DNA of 64,000 nt from Triplophysa rosa (taxonomy: Eukaryota > Chordata > Actinopteri > Cypriniformes > Nemacheilidae): contig NC_079908.1 of the NCBI RefSeq assembly GCF_024868665.1, positions 7,569,174-7,633,173 of the forward strand, in the 5' to 3' direction. The position numbers and the translations under genes were made by a program. Position 1 is the first letter of the stretch. Each line of letters begins with the position of its first letter. Below, piece by piece: positions 63,420 through 64,000 of this stretch. A model generated the notes under the pieces. The model was not told the DNA's origin, searched no databases, and saw only the letters and a program-made list of their open reading frames with translations.

Positions 63420-63837
63420 TCAGTTGTAAGAGGTCTCTTTGCCTCTATTGTAGAACAAAAGATGCTCTTTGGAACATTCTCTAATCATGCTGGGATAACA
63501 ATGGTTATGAAGTTGTGCAATGCCATCCTGAATGCATGATGTCATTAATAACAATGTTTTGGTTACCTTCCCACAACCACCCAGCTGTGCATTGGATGTT
63601 TAGTTTTTTTAAATATTCAGGGCCACCATCGTTTTGTAGGCCACCCGGGGCCTGAAACACAACATCAGTACTCTGAGTCAGAATCAATCATGAAACAGAC
63701 CTGCGCGAGAGATACGGACTGAGAAACATCAGCACCAGTGCCAACTTATCTAAAGTGCCCCTGGAACACTGTTCTGATACCCTTCCTCCCCTTGAGCCGA
63801 GGCAGTTTTCCTCATCCGCGCTACACAGCGAGACACT
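63420..63837. other. Edge spacer
   Basis: No gene supported. A minus-strand ORF opening ATGAGGAAAACTGCC (in the possible transcript from 63.84 kb) codes only 21 residues. Confidence 0.35.
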
Positions 63838-63917
63838 GGAAAGTTGAATCGTGTAGTGTGCCGGCCCTTATATAGACAGCAGACATTAGGTAAACGCAAG
63901 GTAGACATTAGGTAAAC
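63838..63917 (-). promoter_or_regulatory. TATA-like promoter pattern near the right edge
   Basis: Minus strand TATATAAG (plus 63867-63874) with GGGCCGG after it, and upstream two copies of GTTTACCTAATGTCT (plus 63881-63895 and 63903-63917) 22 bp apart, near a CpG-richer end. No coding exon downstream is recognised, so this may be a non-coding promoter or chance. Confidence 0.3.
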
Positions 63918-64000
63918 TGAAAACGGGCACTTTTCAGTCAGCAGCTGCGATACGCCTCTCTGCACTGGCACAGAGATCGGTTGGGCACGCCGCTGCGAGA

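Noticed and set aside
63750..63971. Minus-strand ORF of 73 codons at the right edge
   Set aside because: It spans the TATA-like box and unrelated sequence on both sides; no recognisable protein.

Overview
This is nuclear DNA from a ray-finned fish, most likely a cyprinid (carp or zebrafish relative). The genes are spliced with ordinary GT-AG introns, there is an intron-containing tRNA-Leu gene, and the intergenic DNA is full of short non-autonomous DNA transposons of the kind familiar from cyprinid genomes. The species cannot be named from sequence alone.

Left to right: the 5' half of an angiomotin gene (amot, minus strand, coding exons 157-4429), whose large 5' intron seems to run to a GC-rich first exon near 19.04-19.4 kb and is filled with nested transposons; a complete pgk1 (minus, ten exons, 417 aa); a complete cox7b (minus, three exons, 77 aa); the last two exons of a small gene I do not recognise (30458-30706, minus); a tRNA-Leu(CAA) gene with a 27-nt intron (plus); a complete pgrmc1 (minus, three exons, 179 aa); a complete fam114a2 (plus, thirteen coding exons, 504 aa); and a complete mrps17 (minus, two coding exons, 138 aa). 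For the complete genes every exon junction was followed base by base and the phases agree.

From about 44 to 64 kb I find no host gene. This part holds transposons, several with exact target-site duplications (hAT at 46.3-47.4 kb, a solo LTR at 59.0-59.6 kb), a decayed LINE reverse transcriptase, a tRNA-derived SINE, and unassigned AT-rich DNA. A TATA-like promoter pattern near 63.87 kb may mark a gene beginning at the right edge.

The genes are not a functional operon. They are housekeeping or signalling genes: glycolysis (pgk1), respiratory complex IV (cox7b), mitochondrial translation (mrps17), haem-binding membrane protein (pgrmc1), Hippo/YAP scaffold (amot) and a Golgi-associated protein family (fam114a2). 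Their human counterparts lie on Xq (AMOT, PGK1, COX7B, PGRMC1), 5q (FAM114A2) and 7p (MRPS17). I found no convincing new biological system. The points most worth a second look are a GC-AG intron in amot, the unrecognised two-exon gene, an 85-bp inverted repeat pair around it, a possible loss of the last pgk1 intron, and transposons nested up to three deep whose order of insertion can be read.
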